Assembly (NCBI GenBank): GCA_017963875.1
Contig: JAGCTA010000336.1
Location: 1-32,483, forward strand
Reading direction: 5' to 3'
DNA: 32,483 nucleotides
DNA from: Victivallales bacterium
Lineage (GTDB): Bacteria; Verrucomicrobiota; Lentisphaeria; Oligosphaerales; Oligosphaeraceae
This document shows, one piece after another, positions 24,237 through 32,483 of this stretch. Position 1 is the stretch's first letter. Each line of letters starts with the position of its first letter. The translations under genes and the position numbers were made by a program. The notes beneath the pieces are model-generated. The model was not told the origin of the DNA, did no database searches, and was given only the letters and a program-made list of their open reading frames with translations.

Positions 24237-24845
24237 ATGCGTGTCTTAACTGGAACAGCAAAAACTGAACTCATCGTCAAGAACTCTCATTTCATATCGG
24301 AGGTTTTCACAGTCCACACCACTGAGGAAGCGAGAGAGCGGCTGCGTGCCCAAAAGGAGCGCTATGCTGGATTCGGCAATGTCGTCCATGCGTTTGTCAT
24401 CGGCAGTTCAGGCGGCATCCAAGGGTGCTCCGATGACGGCGAGCCATCTGGGACTTCAGGCCGTCCAACGCTCGAAGTCCTCAAGGGCAGCGGCATAACC
24501 AATATCATTCTGACAAGTGCTAGGCACTTTGGCGGAATCAAACTGGGGACTGGCGGGTTAGTCAAAGCCTATACGGAAACAGCGCAAATGGTCATTGCGG
24601 AGGCACCGACCATGGAAATGGTGCCTATGTCGCTGTTTGTCGTGGAACTGCCCTATCCGTGCTACGAGCCAGCCAAACGAGCGTTGGCTGCCGTCGGGGC
24701 GGAAATCCAAAGCGAGACATTCAATGTGAACGTCGAACTGTCAGGGCGTGTAAAGACCGAACACATCAAGTCATTGTCGTCCATCTTCCGCGACATGTCT
24801 CGTGGGCAAGCGATATTTGATGCCGTATCGGAGGAATTCCCCTGA
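24237..24845 (+). CDS. yigZ: YigZ / IMPACT family protein (UPF0029)
   Basis: 202 residues, the usual length. The signatures are KNSHFISEVFTVHTTEEA, a DDGEPSGTSGRPTLEVL block, and LTSARHFGGIKLGTGGLVKAY. The C-terminal domain is ferredoxin-like. Related eukaryotic IMPACT proteins act in translation control; the bacterial function is not firmly known. Its TGA shares one base with the ATG of the phosphoesterase gene (TGATG), so translation is coupled. No separate ribosome site is needed or clear. Confidence 0.93.
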   Translation: MRVLTGTAKTELIVKNSHFISEVFTVHTTEEARERLRAQKERYAGFGNVVHAFVIGSSGGIQGCSDDGEPSGTSGRPTLEVLKGSGITNIILTSARHFGGIKLGTGGLVKAYTETAQMVIAEAPTMEMVPMSLFVVELPYPCYEPAKRALAAVGAEIQSETFNVNVELSGRVKTEHIKSLSSIFRDMSRGQAIFDAVSEEFP

Positions 24846-25558
24846 TGTATGTCCTGATTGCCGATTCCCATGTAGTTCCTGACACGCCTCAGGAATCCGC
24901 CTTTTTCACAATGCTAGATCGCATTGCCAATACGTCATACAATGTCATTTTCCTCGGCGACAATCTAGACATCTGGATTGCTTCCGCACCCAAATACGAG
25001 AATCATCTACACGAGCATTTTCTACAATGGTGCAGAAGTGAAAAGCAACGGCGGGAGGTCATCCTTGTTGAAGGAAACCATGAATTCTACGTCAAACGCC
25101 ATTATTCCGACTGTTTCTCAGCCTGTTCTGAAGATGTCTTTCGGTTGCCGAATCTATCCTTTACGCATGGTGACATGACGCATTACCCTTTCAGTTTCCA
25201 TCGTTTATTCCGTGCATTTGCCAAAAACAGTTTTGGCGATTTCATCATGTCCATTCTTCCCTGGGGAGTGCCTTTTGCGCATACCATGAAAAAACTGCTT
25301 GCCCACAAGAAATCAGACAAAGGCCCTGCGGATTACATCCCCTACCCCGCCGTTGACCATTGGGTCGCCAACGAGGCAAAAGAATCAGGTTCACAACTGG
25401 TTTTTATGGGGCATTTCCATTGTGGCGGTGGCCATGAACTGAGTAATGTCCGTTATGTCATTCTCCCAGCATGGAAAGATTTAGGCACAATTGCTCTTCT
25501 GGATGAAACCACGTTGGAATACACCATTGACTCTTGGGAAAAACTCATTCATGAATAG
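24845..25558 (+). CDS. LpxH-like calcineurin-type metallophosphoesterase
   Basis: 237 residues, close to LpxH length. The metal-binding motifs appear in order: ADSH (start), GDNLDIW, GNHEFY, THGD and GHFHCGGG. This matches UDP-2,3-diacylglucosamine pyrophosphatases (lipid A pathway), where the motifs are DLH, GDxFE, GNHD, HGD and GHTH. The residues differ enough that another phosphoesterase role is possible. If it is LpxH, the organism makes lipid A. The gene overlaps the upstream gene by 1 bp and the downstream kinase gene by 8 bp. Confidence 0.8.
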   Translation: MYVLIADSHVVPDTPQESAFFTMLDRIANTSYNVIFLGDNLDIWIASAPKYENHLHEHFLQWCRSEKQRREVILVEGNHEFYVKRHYSDCFSACSEDVFRLPNLSFTHGDMTHYPFSFHRLFRAFAKNSFGDFIMSILPWGVPFAHTMKKLLAHKKSDKGPADYIPYPAVDHWVANEAKESGSQLVFMGHFHCGGGHELSNVRYVILPAWKDLGTIALLDETTLEYTIDSWEKLIHE

Positions 25559-26732
25559 GAAAAAAGGCAATTTCACAGACAAAGTCCTGGACCGTCTGGA
25601 CAAACTGACTCCCGAAAACCTTCAGGCATGCCTTCTTGGATTAATCAAGGAACGTGGTTTTCTTGAAAACGTCTTCAATGCCATTCATGAAGCCGTCATC
25701 GTCGTTGACCAGCAACTCAATATCCGCTACACCAACAAGGCCTCATTCACATTGCTCGGAGTTAATAATGAAGCCATCGGTTCACATATTGGCAAATACC
25801 TGAAAACGCTGAACTGGGATGAACTCCTTCCCAACGATGAAACACGCTGGTGGAATGCCGCCCGCCGCGAACTGGAGGTCTTTTATCCAGAGCATCGTTT
25901 TCTCAGTTTCTATGTCATGCCTCTTGCCGAACGCACCTCAAACGACCCGTTCTCCGAACTGCCGTTTGCCACGCTCATCTTCAATGACATCACAGATGTC
26001 ACGGAAGAGAATTTCCGCCATGTGGAAACACAAAAAGTCAAGGCGATTACCATGCTGGCCGCTGGAGTCGCCCATGAACTTGGCAATCCATTGAACTCAC
26101 TTGGTATTCATCTGCAATTGCTGAAAAGGAACCTTGGCAAATGCGAATTGTCAAAGGAGCGTGACAAGGCGATGGAGCATCTGGAAATCGCCCAGCAGGA
26201 AATCGCTAGGCTCGACAGCATTGTCAAGAACTTCCTGTCTGCGGTCCGCCCCGTGCCGCCGCAGATGATGCCCCTTGACATTGAAGCCATTCTGAGAGAA
26301 GCCATCGGCTTCATGCAGAATGAAATCGAAAACCGCGCCATCTGGGTCGAATTGACTCTCCCCGATTCCATCCCGCTGCTTCTTGGAGACAAGGACCAGT
26401 TGATGCAGGCGGCATACAATCTCATCAAAAATGCCATCCAGGCGATGCCTGACGGCGGTCGCATCGACATCTCAGTCAACGTTGACGACATCTTCGTCAA
26501 CATCCGTTTTGCCGATACGGGCTGCGGTTTTGACCAAACGCAAATTTCCAATCTCATGGAAGCCTATTTCACCACAAAATCCAGCGGACACGGTCTGGGG
26601 CTGCTCATCGTTGATCGAATCGTCCGTGCCCATGGTGGAGAACTCACGATAGAAGGCAGCCCAGGCAAAGGCGCGGCCTTTACCATCAGCCTGCCTCGGC
26701 AGTCCCGAATGGTACGCCAGTTGCACGGCTGA
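25551..26732 (+). CDS. NtrB-like PAS-containing sensor histidine kinase
   Basis: 393 residues from the ATG at 25551 (MNRKKGNF), inside the end of the phosphoesterase gene. There are no membrane helices, so it senses a cytoplasmic signal. A PAS domain (about 35-150; VFNAIHEAVIVVDQQLNIRYTN) is followed by the phospho-acceptor H-box LAAGVAHELGNPLN (H at about 175) and an HATPase domain with NLIKNAIQAMPDGG (N box), FADTGCGF (G1) and GHGLGLLIV (G2). It should autophosphorylate and pass phosphate to the activator encoded 50 bp downstream. The PAS ligand is unknown. Confidence 0.94.
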   Translation: MNRKKGNFTDKVLDRLDKLTPENLQACLLGLIKERGFLENVFNAIHEAVIVVDQQLNIRYTNKASFTLLGVNNEAIGSHIGKYLKTLNWDELLPNDETRWWNAARRELEVFYPEHRFLSFYVMPLAERTSNDPFSELPFATLIFNDITDVTEENFRHVETQKVKAITMLAAGVAHELGNPLNSLGIHLQLLKRNLGKCELSKERDKAMEHLEIAQQEIARLDSIVKNFLSAVRPVPPQMMPLDIEAILREAIGFMQNEIENRAIWVELTLPDSIPLLLGDKDQLMQAAYNLIKNAIQAMPDGGRIDISVNVDDIFVNIRFADTGCGFDQTQISNLMEAYFTTKSSGHGLGLLIVDRIVRAHGGELTIEGSPGKGAAFTISLPRQSRMVRQLHG

Positions 26733-26782
26733 CCATTTTCCCGCTTCAACGCAATCATCCCACTATAACAATACCCCAAGAC

Positions 26783-28162
26783 ATGTCCACATTGCCAAAA
26801 ATCTTAATTATTGATGATGAACGAAATACGCGCGAAGGCCTTCAGGAGGCACTATGCGACGACTACGATGTCGCCATCGCCGAAGACGGCATAAAGGGAA
26901 TGGCGTATCTGAAGGCCAATCCCGTTGACATCGTCTTGACCGACTTGCGTATGCCAGGGCTTGACGGCATGGAATTCACGCGTGAAGTTTCCTCTTGGCC
27001 CAATCATCCTCTGATTATCATGCTTACGGCATACGGTTCCGTGCAAACGGCCGTCGAAGCACTGAAAATCGGAGCATACGACTATATTTCCAAGCCCGTT
27101 GACCTGGATAATCTCGAAAAGATGCTCAAACGGGGCATTGAATTCCTCACAAGGAAACGCGGAGGCGCGGATCAACAAACTCTTCCTTTGCCTGGAATCG
27201 TCTGGAAATCCAAGGGACTTCAGGATGTCATGGACCAAATCCGCCAGGTCGCGCCGACTCGGACGACCGTCTTGATTACAGGCGAAAGCGGCACGGGCAA
27301 GGAACTGGCCGCACAGGCAATCCATAAACTCAGCGGGCGCGCAAGCAAGCCGTTCATCGCCGTCCACTGCGCGTCGCTGAGCGAAAATCTACTTGAATCG
27401 GAACTTTTCGGGCATGAAAAAGGGGCGTTCACTGGAGCTAGCGAACGCGTGCAAGGACGCTTTGAACTCGCGGACGGAGGAACGCTCTTCCTTGATGAAA
27501 TTGGGGAAATCAGCCTGCCTGTCCAGGTCAAACTTCTCCGTGTGCTTGAAACGCAAAAATTCGAGCGCGTTGGTGGCTCGCAAACACTATCCGTCGATGT
27601 ACGGGTCATTGCCGCGACCAACCGCAACCTCAAGGCGATGGTCGCCGAGGGGACTTTCCGTGAAGACCTTTTCTATCGGCTGAATGTCATCAGCATCAAA
27701 TTGCCGCCGCTACGGGAACGGCGGGACGACATCCCTGTCATCATGGATTATTACCTAAAGAAGTGCGCATCGGAAAACGGCAAGCACATCGACAATTTCA
27801 GCCCTGACGCCATCAGCATGATGAGCGCCTACGACTGGCCTGGAAATGTCCGTGAATTGCGCAACGCCGTAGAACGGATGGTCGTCTTTGCAGAAGGCAG
27901 CACGTTGACCATGAATGATGTTCCAGAGGACATCAGAAAAGCGCTATTGGAGCAATTCGAGAAAAAGGATCAGCCTGTCGTCGCCGAATCGCCTCATACA
28001 TCATCTGAGGAAGCACCAGTGCTGGACATTCATGAAAACGAAAAGGCACTTATCATCAAGGCGCTTGAAGAATGCGGTGGAAACCGTTCACAGGCCGCGC
28101 TTAAACTGAAAATCAGCCGAAGGACGCTCCATAGGAAACTCAATGAATATGGAATATCCTGA
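26783..28162 (+). CDS. NtrC-family sigma54-dependent response regulator
   Basis: 459 residues. The receiver domain (about 5-120) has the DD pair (11-12), phospho-acceptor D54 (VLTDLRMPG) and K104. The AAA+ domain (about 135-365) has Walker A GESGTGKE (167-174), the sigma54-contacting loop GAFTGA (214-219) and Walker B GGTLFLDEIGE (232-242). A Fis-type helix-turn-helix (about 425-455; NRSQAALKLKISRRTLHRKL) binds enhancers. It turns on sigma54 promoters when phosphorylated by the kinase next door. No sigma54 promoter was recognised in this window, so its targets probably lie elsewhere. No clear ribosome site precedes the ATG. The end overlaps the rhomboid gene by 20 bp. Confidence 0.96.
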   Translation: MSTLPKILIIDDERNTREGLQEALCDDYDVAIAEDGIKGMAYLKANPVDIVLTDLRMPGLDGMEFTREVSSWPNHPLIIMLTAYGSVQTAVEALKIGAYDYISKPVDLDNLEKMLKRGIEFLTRKRGGADQQTLPLPGIVWKSKGLQDVMDQIRQVAPTRTTVLITGESGTGKELAAQAIHKLSGRASKPFIAVHCASLSENLLESELFGHEKGAFTGASERVQGRFELADGGTLFLDEIGEISLPVQVKLLRVLETQKFERVGGSQTLSVDVRVIAATNRNLKAMVAEGTFREDLFYRLNVISIKLPPLRERRDDIPVIMDYYLKKCASENGKHIDNFSPDAISMMSAYDWPGNVRELRNAVERMVVFAEGSTLTMNDVPEDIRKALLEQFEKKDQPVVAESPHTSSEEAPVLDIHENEKALIIKALEECGGNRSQAALKLKISRRTLHRKLNEYGIS

Positions 28163-29114
28163 CAATCAGGCACAGCCAGAAGGACACTCAAAGAACCATT
28201 TGAGCACAACGGCATGTTTTGCCACACATGCCCCATTTGCGCCTGACAATCCATCCCATTTCACCCCATGGCTGGCAACGTTGGCCAGTTGCGGCATCAA
28301 CTATGTCATCGATGTGTCAGGCAGCCGCCCCATCATCTGGGTTCCACACCATCTAGAGGAACAGGCACGCGCGGAACTTGAGGCATACGAAATAACCAAT
28401 TGCAACTGGCCTAGACACCGTGACGTCCATAACCAGCCGTCCACACCGCTGTTTAGCGACATTGGAATCTGCGTTTTTCTTCTCTTCGAGGCCGCATTGT
28501 ACCGTTTTTTCCTCTTCATTGAGAATTCATGGCATCGAAACACATGGAAAAACGCAGGCCTGTGGGATTTCGAATGCGTGCATGACGCCGCAGAATGGTG
28601 GCGTTGCATCACGGCTCTTACCCTTCATGCGGACGCGGCGCACGTCCTTTCAAACATGCTCTGGGGTTTCATCTTCGGCTCATTGACCGCCGCACGTATC
28701 GGCACTGGATTCTCCCTTCTGCTCATGTTGCTTTCAGGGGCGTTGGGCAACGCCACAATGGCATTTGTCGGAGAGGCACCTCACCAGTCCCTTGGTGCAT
28801 CAACGATGGTATTTGGTCTTCTTGGCATTCTCACTGCGATTCATACAAGCGAAAAATGGAGCCATCGCGAAGAAGGCAGAGGAATCATCCGGCTGCTTCC
28901 CTGGGTTCCGCTCGCCTTTGGAGTCGCCATGGCGCTTATTTCTGGCGGAGCACCTGGCTCTGATACCCTTGCCCATACATGCGGTTTCCTCTGGGGACTG
29001 GCGCTTGGGGCAACCATCCATGCCTGCGAACATCTTACAGCATCATTCACGGCGCAAATCATCGCTGGTTCGTCGGCAATCGTCGCGTTTATACTTGCCT
29101 GGCTGGTAGCCTAA
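28143..29114 (+). CDS. Rhomboid family intramembrane serine protease
   Basis: 323 residues. About 105 residues of hydrophilic N-terminal domain precede the membrane core. Rhomboid features: WWRCITALTLHADAAHVLSNMLWG (His162, His167 and Asn171 of the HxxxxHxxxN motif), the catalytic GAST (Ser220) before VFGLLG, and AHTCGFLWGLALG with the partner His278 on a GxxxG helix. Such proteases cut membrane proteins within the bilayer. The start overlaps the sigma54 activator gene by 20 bp (ATG at 28143 or 28149), so the two are translationally coupled. The link between a rhomboid and a two-component system is unusual, and the substrate is unknown. Confidence 0.93.
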   Translation: MNMEYPDNQAQPEGHSKNHLSTTACFATHAPFAPDNPSHFTPWLATLASCGINYVIDVSGSRPIIWVPHHLEEQARAELEAYEITNCNWPRHRDVHNQPSTPLFSDIGICVFLLFEAALYRFFLFIENSWHRNTWKNAGLWDFECVHDAAEWWRCITALTLHADAAHVLSNMLWGFIFGSLTAARIGTGFSLLLMLLSGALGNATMAFVGEAPHQSLGASTMVFGLLGILTAIHTSEKWSHREEGRGIIRLLPWVPLAFGVAMALISGGAPGSDTLAHTCGFLWGLALGATIHACEHLTASFTAQIIAGSSAIVAFILAWLVA

Positions 29115-29159
29115 AAACGTCCGATTATGGAAAATTTACATTATTTTTGTTTTTTTCAC

Positions 29160-29187
29160 TTGTTAAATGTCAATCTTGCAGTATGTT
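29160..29187 (+). promoter_or_regulatory. Candidate promoter of the HU/IHF gene
   Basis: TTGTTA (29160-29165), a 16-bp spacer, and TATGTT (29182-29187): moderate matches in a strongly AT-rich gap. A short inverted repeat GTTC-ACA-GAAC (29196-29206) lies near the expected start point. The T-rich stretch just before it has no clear hairpin, so the rhomboid operon may read through. Confidence 0.3.
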
Positions 29188-29280
29188 AAATAACGGTTCA
29201 CAGAACGGTAAGGTATTTCCACTAGCCTGATGTTCTCATACCATAATGCCACTTCACATAAAAACTAAGGAAGAAAAATC

Positions 29281-29586
29281 ATGACAATGACTAAAAGAGA
29301 ACTGGTAAACCGTGTCGCCCGTCAGACGAAAATGAAACAGAATGACGTCATGGATGTCATTCAACTTGCCCTCGACATCATCACCGAAGAACTCGCCGCT
29401 GGCAACAGCATTGAATTCCGCAATTTCGGTGTCTTCGAAGTTCTCCATCGCAAAGAACGCATCGGGCGCAATCCTAATTCTCCCAAAATCACTGTTCCGA
29501 TTCCAGAACGCTCCGTCGTCAAATTCAAGCCTGGCAAAGAAATGCGCAAACGCGTCCTTCTTCTTGACCCCAAGTCACTTGACTGA
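29281..29586 (+). CDS. HU/IHF family DNA-binding protein
   Basis: 101 residues, the family length. KRELVNRVARQTKMKQNDVMDVI and ALDIITEELAAGNSIEFRNFGVFEV give the dimerising helices and first strands. The DNA-wrapping arm carries RNPNSPKITVPIP with the intercalating Pro in RNP, followed by VVKFKPGKEMRKRV. The protein bends DNA as a dimer and supports nucleoid structure, and also long-range sigma54 activation by NtrC-type activators (known for IHF), which fits the neighbouring activator gene. Whether it is HU or IHF cannot be settled. The ribosome site AAGGA is about 9 bases before the ATG. A strong terminator follows. Confidence 0.95.
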   Translation: MTMTKRELVNRVARQTKMKQNDVMDVIQLALDIITEELAAGNSIEFRNFGVFEVLHRKERIGRNPNSPKITVPIPERSVVKFKPGKEMRKRVLLLDPKSLD

Positions 29587-29634
29587 TTGAATTTGAATCT
29601 GAACATACCTGCCGTCTGACCGGCATGACGCCTG

Positions 29635-29672
29635 AGGAAGCCAGCAGACCGCTGGCTTCCTTTTCTTTTTCC
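29635..29672 (+). terminator. Rho-independent terminator after the HU/IHF gene
   Basis: A perfect stem, AGGAAGCCAGC (29635-29645) with GCTGGCTTCCT (29651-29661), an AGACC loop, and then TTTTCTTTTT. It is textbook in form and placed about 50 bp after the stop codon, 30 bp before hisS. Confidence 0.93.
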
Positions 29673-29701
29673 ATTTTTCAAAGCATACAGCGACTTCACT
29701 C

Positions 29702-30970
29702 ATGGCAAACAACACAGAACCACTGCCTGGAACATCTGATATCTGGGAACCAGAGACACTCGACTGGATTGAACTGGAAACCGCCGCCCGCGATGTTTTT
29801 CACCGCTATGGCTACAGCGAAATCCGTACGCCTATCTTTGAACGCACGGAGGTTTTTGTCCGTAGTCTAGGAACGGAAACCGACGTTGTCCAAAAGGAAA
29901 TGTACACTTTCGAAGACCGCGGACACCGCAGTCTCACGCTCCGTCCTGAAGGCACGGCAGGAGTCATTCGAGCCATTGCCGCACATGGTCTCGACCAGGG
30001 GGACGAGGCTCGTGTCTTCTATTTTGGACCGATGTTCCGAGGAGAACGCCCCGCCGCTGGAAGACGCAGGCAATTCCATCAGGTCGGAGTTGAAACCGTC
30101 GGCTCGAACAGCCCATGGCAGGATGTGGAAGTCATCTCGATGCTTTCACATTTCCTCGAACGCATAGGCGTCAAAGGCGGTACGGTCAATATCAATACGC
30201 GTGGGTTACCAGAGGACAGAGTCGCTGTCAGCGAGGCACTGAAACAATATTTCGCGCCACACGCACCAGAGATGTGCGAAGACTGTCAGCGGCGCCTGGA
30301 GACAAATGTCTGGCGTATGCTTGACTGCAAAAACGAAACGTGCAAGGCAATTGCTGAAAAAGCACCGAAGATTGTCGATTTGCTTGGCGAGGAAAGCCGT
30401 TCCTATTTTGAGAAAGTCTGCCGCGGGCTGAAGGAAGTCGGCATCGACTATCAGTTCGAACCACGGCTCGTCCGAGGGCTGGATTATTACATCCACACGG
30501 TGTTTGAAGTAACCCATACGGGACTCGGTGCCCAAGACGCACTGGCTGGCGGCGGACGCTACCGCATAACATTCCCTGGCTCGAAAAACGCAATCGAAGG
30601 TATTGGTTTTGCCGCTGGTATGGAACGCCTTCTGCTTGCGAGGGAAAGCCTTGGAATCAAGGCGCAGGCTGTTCCAGAAGCCGACATCATGGTTCTTTGC
30701 CTCGGTGATGACGCCATCGTTCCAGGCATCAAACTGACCCAGGACCTCAGAGGGCAGTTCTCGAACCATCGAATCAAAGCGGATTTCAGCGGACGTTCCA
30801 TGAAGGCCCAGATGCGCGGAGCGAACAAGGCAGGAGCGCGCCTCGTCATTATCCTAGGGGAAAACGAACTTCGGGACGGGGGCGCCCTGTGCAGAAACAT
30901 GGCAACAACTGAACAGACAAGCGTTCCTCTCACGCAATTAACCGATTTCATCAAAAACACTTCTTTCTAA
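29702..30970 (+). CDS. hisS: Histidyl-tRNA synthetase
   Basis: 422 residues, the usual class II HisRS length. Motif 2 is FRGERPAAGRRRQFHQ (112-127); the histidine-binding signature is VRGLDYYIHTVFE (about 257-269); motif 3 is GFAAGMERL (302-310). A C-terminal anticodon-binding domain spans about 328-422 (ADIMVLCLGDD, ADFSGRSMKAQMRGANKAGA). A CEDC and later C-pair (192-214) looks like a small zinc-type insert found in other HisRS. The segment after GGGRY is RITFPGSKNAI rather than the usual DGLVEQLGG-like stretch. There is no clear ribosome site before the ATG. It attaches His to tRNA-His. It is followed by aspS after 47 bp, a common pairing. Confidence 0.96.
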   Translation: MANNTEPLPGTSDIWEPETLDWIELETAARDVFHRYGYSEIRTPIFERTEVFVRSLGTETDVVQKEMYTFEDRGHRSLTLRPEGTAGVIRAIAAHGLDQGDEARVFYFGPMFRGERPAAGRRRQFHQVGVETVGSNSPWQDVEVISMLSHFLERIGVKGGTVNINTRGLPEDRVAVSEALKQYFAPHAPEMCEDCQRRLETNVWRMLDCKNETCKAIAEKAPKIVDLLGEESRSYFEKVCRGLKEVGIDYQFEPRLVRGLDYYIHTVFEVTHTGLGAQDALAGGGRYRITFPGSKNAIEGIGFAAGMERLLLARESLGIKAQAVPEADIMVLCLGDDAIVPGIKLTQDLRGQFSNHRIKADFSGRSMKAQMRGANKAGARLVIILGENELRDGGALCRNMATTEQTSVPLTQLTDFIKNTSF

Positions 30971-31017
30971 ATTTATTAATAAACGCCCCTTCCTCACAGG
31001 GGTCAAGGAGACATGAC

Positions 31018-32483
31018 ATGTCATACGTCCGAACACATAATTGCAATGAACTCGGCCTTTCCAATCTAGGCCAACGCGTCTCCCTCAGCGGATGGGTGAA
31101 CTCCAGCCGCAACCTTGGCGGCATGATGTTCATTGACCTCCGTGACCGAGAAGGCATCACACAACTGTTCATTGATCCCGCATCGCACCCTGAAATCATC
31201 GAAGAGGCGAAGAATATCCGCGAAGAATGGGTCATCGCCGCAGACGGCATCGTGCGCCAACGCCCTGACAACATGATCAATGCCACACGCGCTACGGGAG
31301 CAATCGAAGTCGAAGTCGATAAACTTGTCATTTTGAATCCTTCAAAGCCAATGCCCTACAATCTGAGCGACCCGACGGCCAGCGATGACCTTAAACTCAA
31401 ATACCGCTATCTGGACATGCGCCGCTCCGATATCGTTAAAAACCTCAGGCTTCGCCATAGAATCACAAAAATCTGCCGTGATATTTTTGATGCCAACGGC
31501 TTCATAGAGGTCGAGACGCCTATTCTCAGCAAAAGCACTCCTGAAGGGGCTCGTGACTACCTCGTGCCCTCCCGCGTCCATCCAGGGACGTTCTATGCGC
31601 TGCCACAGGCACCGCAGCAATACAAGCAGATTCTGATGGTTGGCGGCGTGGAACGCTATTTCCAGATTGCCCGTTGCTTCAGGGATGAAGACCTCCGCGC
31701 AGACCGCCAGCCTGAATTCACTCAGATTGACCTGGAAATGAGTTTTGTTGACCAAGAAGACATCATGTCGCTAGTCGAGAAAATGATTGTCGCCGTCGTG
31801 AAGGACATTCATGGCATCGACATTCCGACGCCTTTCCGCCGCATGCCATGGCGCATTGCCATGGACCGCTATGGTTCCGACAAGCCAGACCTTCGTTTCG
31901 GCTGGGAAATCCAGGACCTCAAGGAAGTCTTTGCCGACAGCGAATTCAAGCCATTCCAGGAAGCGCTTGCATCCAACGGCTATATCAGAGGTTTTAACGC
32001 GAAAGGACAGGCCACGAACTACAGCCGCAAGCAACTTGACGCCCTGACTGAAACCGCAAAATTGTTTGGAGCAAAGGGACTTGTTTATCTGAAAGTCGAA
32101 AAGGACGGAGCGCTGTCTGGTTCGGCTGCAAAATTCATCACGGAAGCGGAACGTCCGAACCTTCTGAAGGCACTGGACGCGTCTGAAGGTGACCTGCTTC
32201 TCATCGTCGCAGACAAATATACTGTCGTATGCAACGCGCTGGGGCGTCTTCGCCTCGATGTCGCCGACAAGGCGGGAATCATTGACCAGAAGGCTCTCAA
32301 CTTCCTATGGGTTGTCGAATTCCCGTTGCTGGAGTTTGATGAAGAGGAACAGCGCTGGGTTGCCGTCCACCATCCGTTCACTGCTGCCATGGATGAAGAC
32401 ATGGACAAACTCACGACGGACCCTGGCTCGGTCCGCGCAAAGGCATACGACGTGGTTCTCAACGGCGTCGAACTCGGCGGCGG
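31018..32483 (+). CDS. aspS: Aspartyl-tRNA synthetase (3' end outside window)
   Basis: 488 codons are visible of an expected about 590. The ATG at 31018 has AAGGAG 8 bases upstream; a nearer ATG at 31013 is out of frame. An N-terminal OB anticodon domain (1-105; VSLSGWVNSSRNLGGMMFIDLRD) leads to YRYLDMRR, ETPILSKSTPEGARDY, and class II motif 2 FRDEDLRADRQPEFTQID (221-238). A bacterial-type GAD insertion domain occupies about 290-420, and the frame runs off the edge in LNGVELGG, the start of motif 3. It charges tRNA-Asp (and perhaps tRNA-Asn; this cannot be told). A small CCCCT/AGGGG hairpin (30986-31002) lies just before the ribosome site. Confidence 0.96.
   Translation, partial: MSYVRTHNCNELGLSNLGQRVSLSGWVNSSRNLGGMMFIDLRDREGITQLFIDPASHPEIIEEAKNIREEWVIAADGIVRQRPDNMINATRATGAIEVEVDKLVILNPSKPMPYNLSDPTASDDLKLKYRYLDMRRSDIVKNLRLRHRITKICRDIFDANGFIEVETPILSKSTPEGARDYLVPSRVHPGTFYALPQAPQQYKQILMVGGVERYFQIARCFRDEDLRADRQPEFTQIDLEMSFVDQEDIMSLVEKMIVAVVKDIHGIDIPTPFRRMPWRIAMDRYGSDKPDLRFGWEIQDLKEVFADSEFKPFQEALASNGYIRGFNAKGQATNYSRKQLDALTETAKLFGAKGLVYLKVEKDGALSGSAAKFITEAERPNLLKALDASEGDLLLIVADKYTVVCNALGRLRLDVADKAGIIDQKALNFLWVVEFPLLEFDEEEQRWVAVHHPFTAAMDEDMDKLTTDPGSVRAKAYDVVLNGVELGG

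Overview
The window looks like a chromosomal segment of a free-living or host-associated anaerobe with many carbohydrate-active proteins. The best guess is the PVC group, most likely Lentisphaerota (Victivallales-like). This is inferred from several large glycoside-hydrolase-like proteins of types common in that phylum, a flavodiiron-rubredoxin protein typical of anaerobes, and LpxH-like and XseAB genes of a Gram-negative. No rRNA, tRNA or other phylogenetic marker RNA is present, so this stays an inference.

Left half (1-12 kb, minus strand). Three tandem paralogues of a secreted, multidomain, TIM-barrel hydrolase-like protein lie head to tail (1-1080 cut by the window edge, 1135-3528, 3919-6384). 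The duplication includes the ribosome-binding leader. The spacer between the second and third copies is expanded by an array of tiny GC-rich hairpins and a 17-bp tandem repeat. Upstream are two large hydrolase-like genes without signal peptides (6620-8434 and 8484-11951), apparently one transcription unit behind a good sigma70-type promoter at 12003-12031. Secreted proteins may attack a polymer while cytoplasmic ones process the products; the substrate cannot be read from the sequence.

Middle (12-21 kb). An AT-rich DUF3800 gene (minus) is followed on the plus strand by a GH20-like protein and a nitroreductase. Next comes a truncated dehydrogenase fragment on the minus strand. Its upstream end is interrupted by a 121-bp MITE-like element with 15-bp perfect terminal inverted repeats and a 7-bp target-site duplication. 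Then come an FmdB-type zinc ribbon, a zinc-ribbon membrane protein, xseA-xseB (exonuclease VII) and an exported DUF4886/SGNH-like protein. A strong two-way hairpin terminator closes this unit.

Right half (21-32.5 kb). A flavodiiron / flavin reductase / rubredoxin fusion (minus) is divergent from a tightly packed plus-strand operon. The operon encodes a two-helix membrane protein, a DUF493 protein, a YigZ-family protein, an LpxH-like phosphoesterase, an NtrB-like kinase, an NtrC-like sigma54 activator and a rhomboid protease, most joined by overlaps or very short gaps. An HU/IHF-family gene with a textbook terminator, hisS, and aspS (cut by the right edge) complete the window.

The features most worth following up are the MITE-like insertion, the palindrome array in the paralogue spacer with its relative at 15.6 kb, the acid-residue changes in the hydrolase-like proteins, and the kinase/activator/rhomboid operon. 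I see no CRISPR array and no complete insertion sequence.
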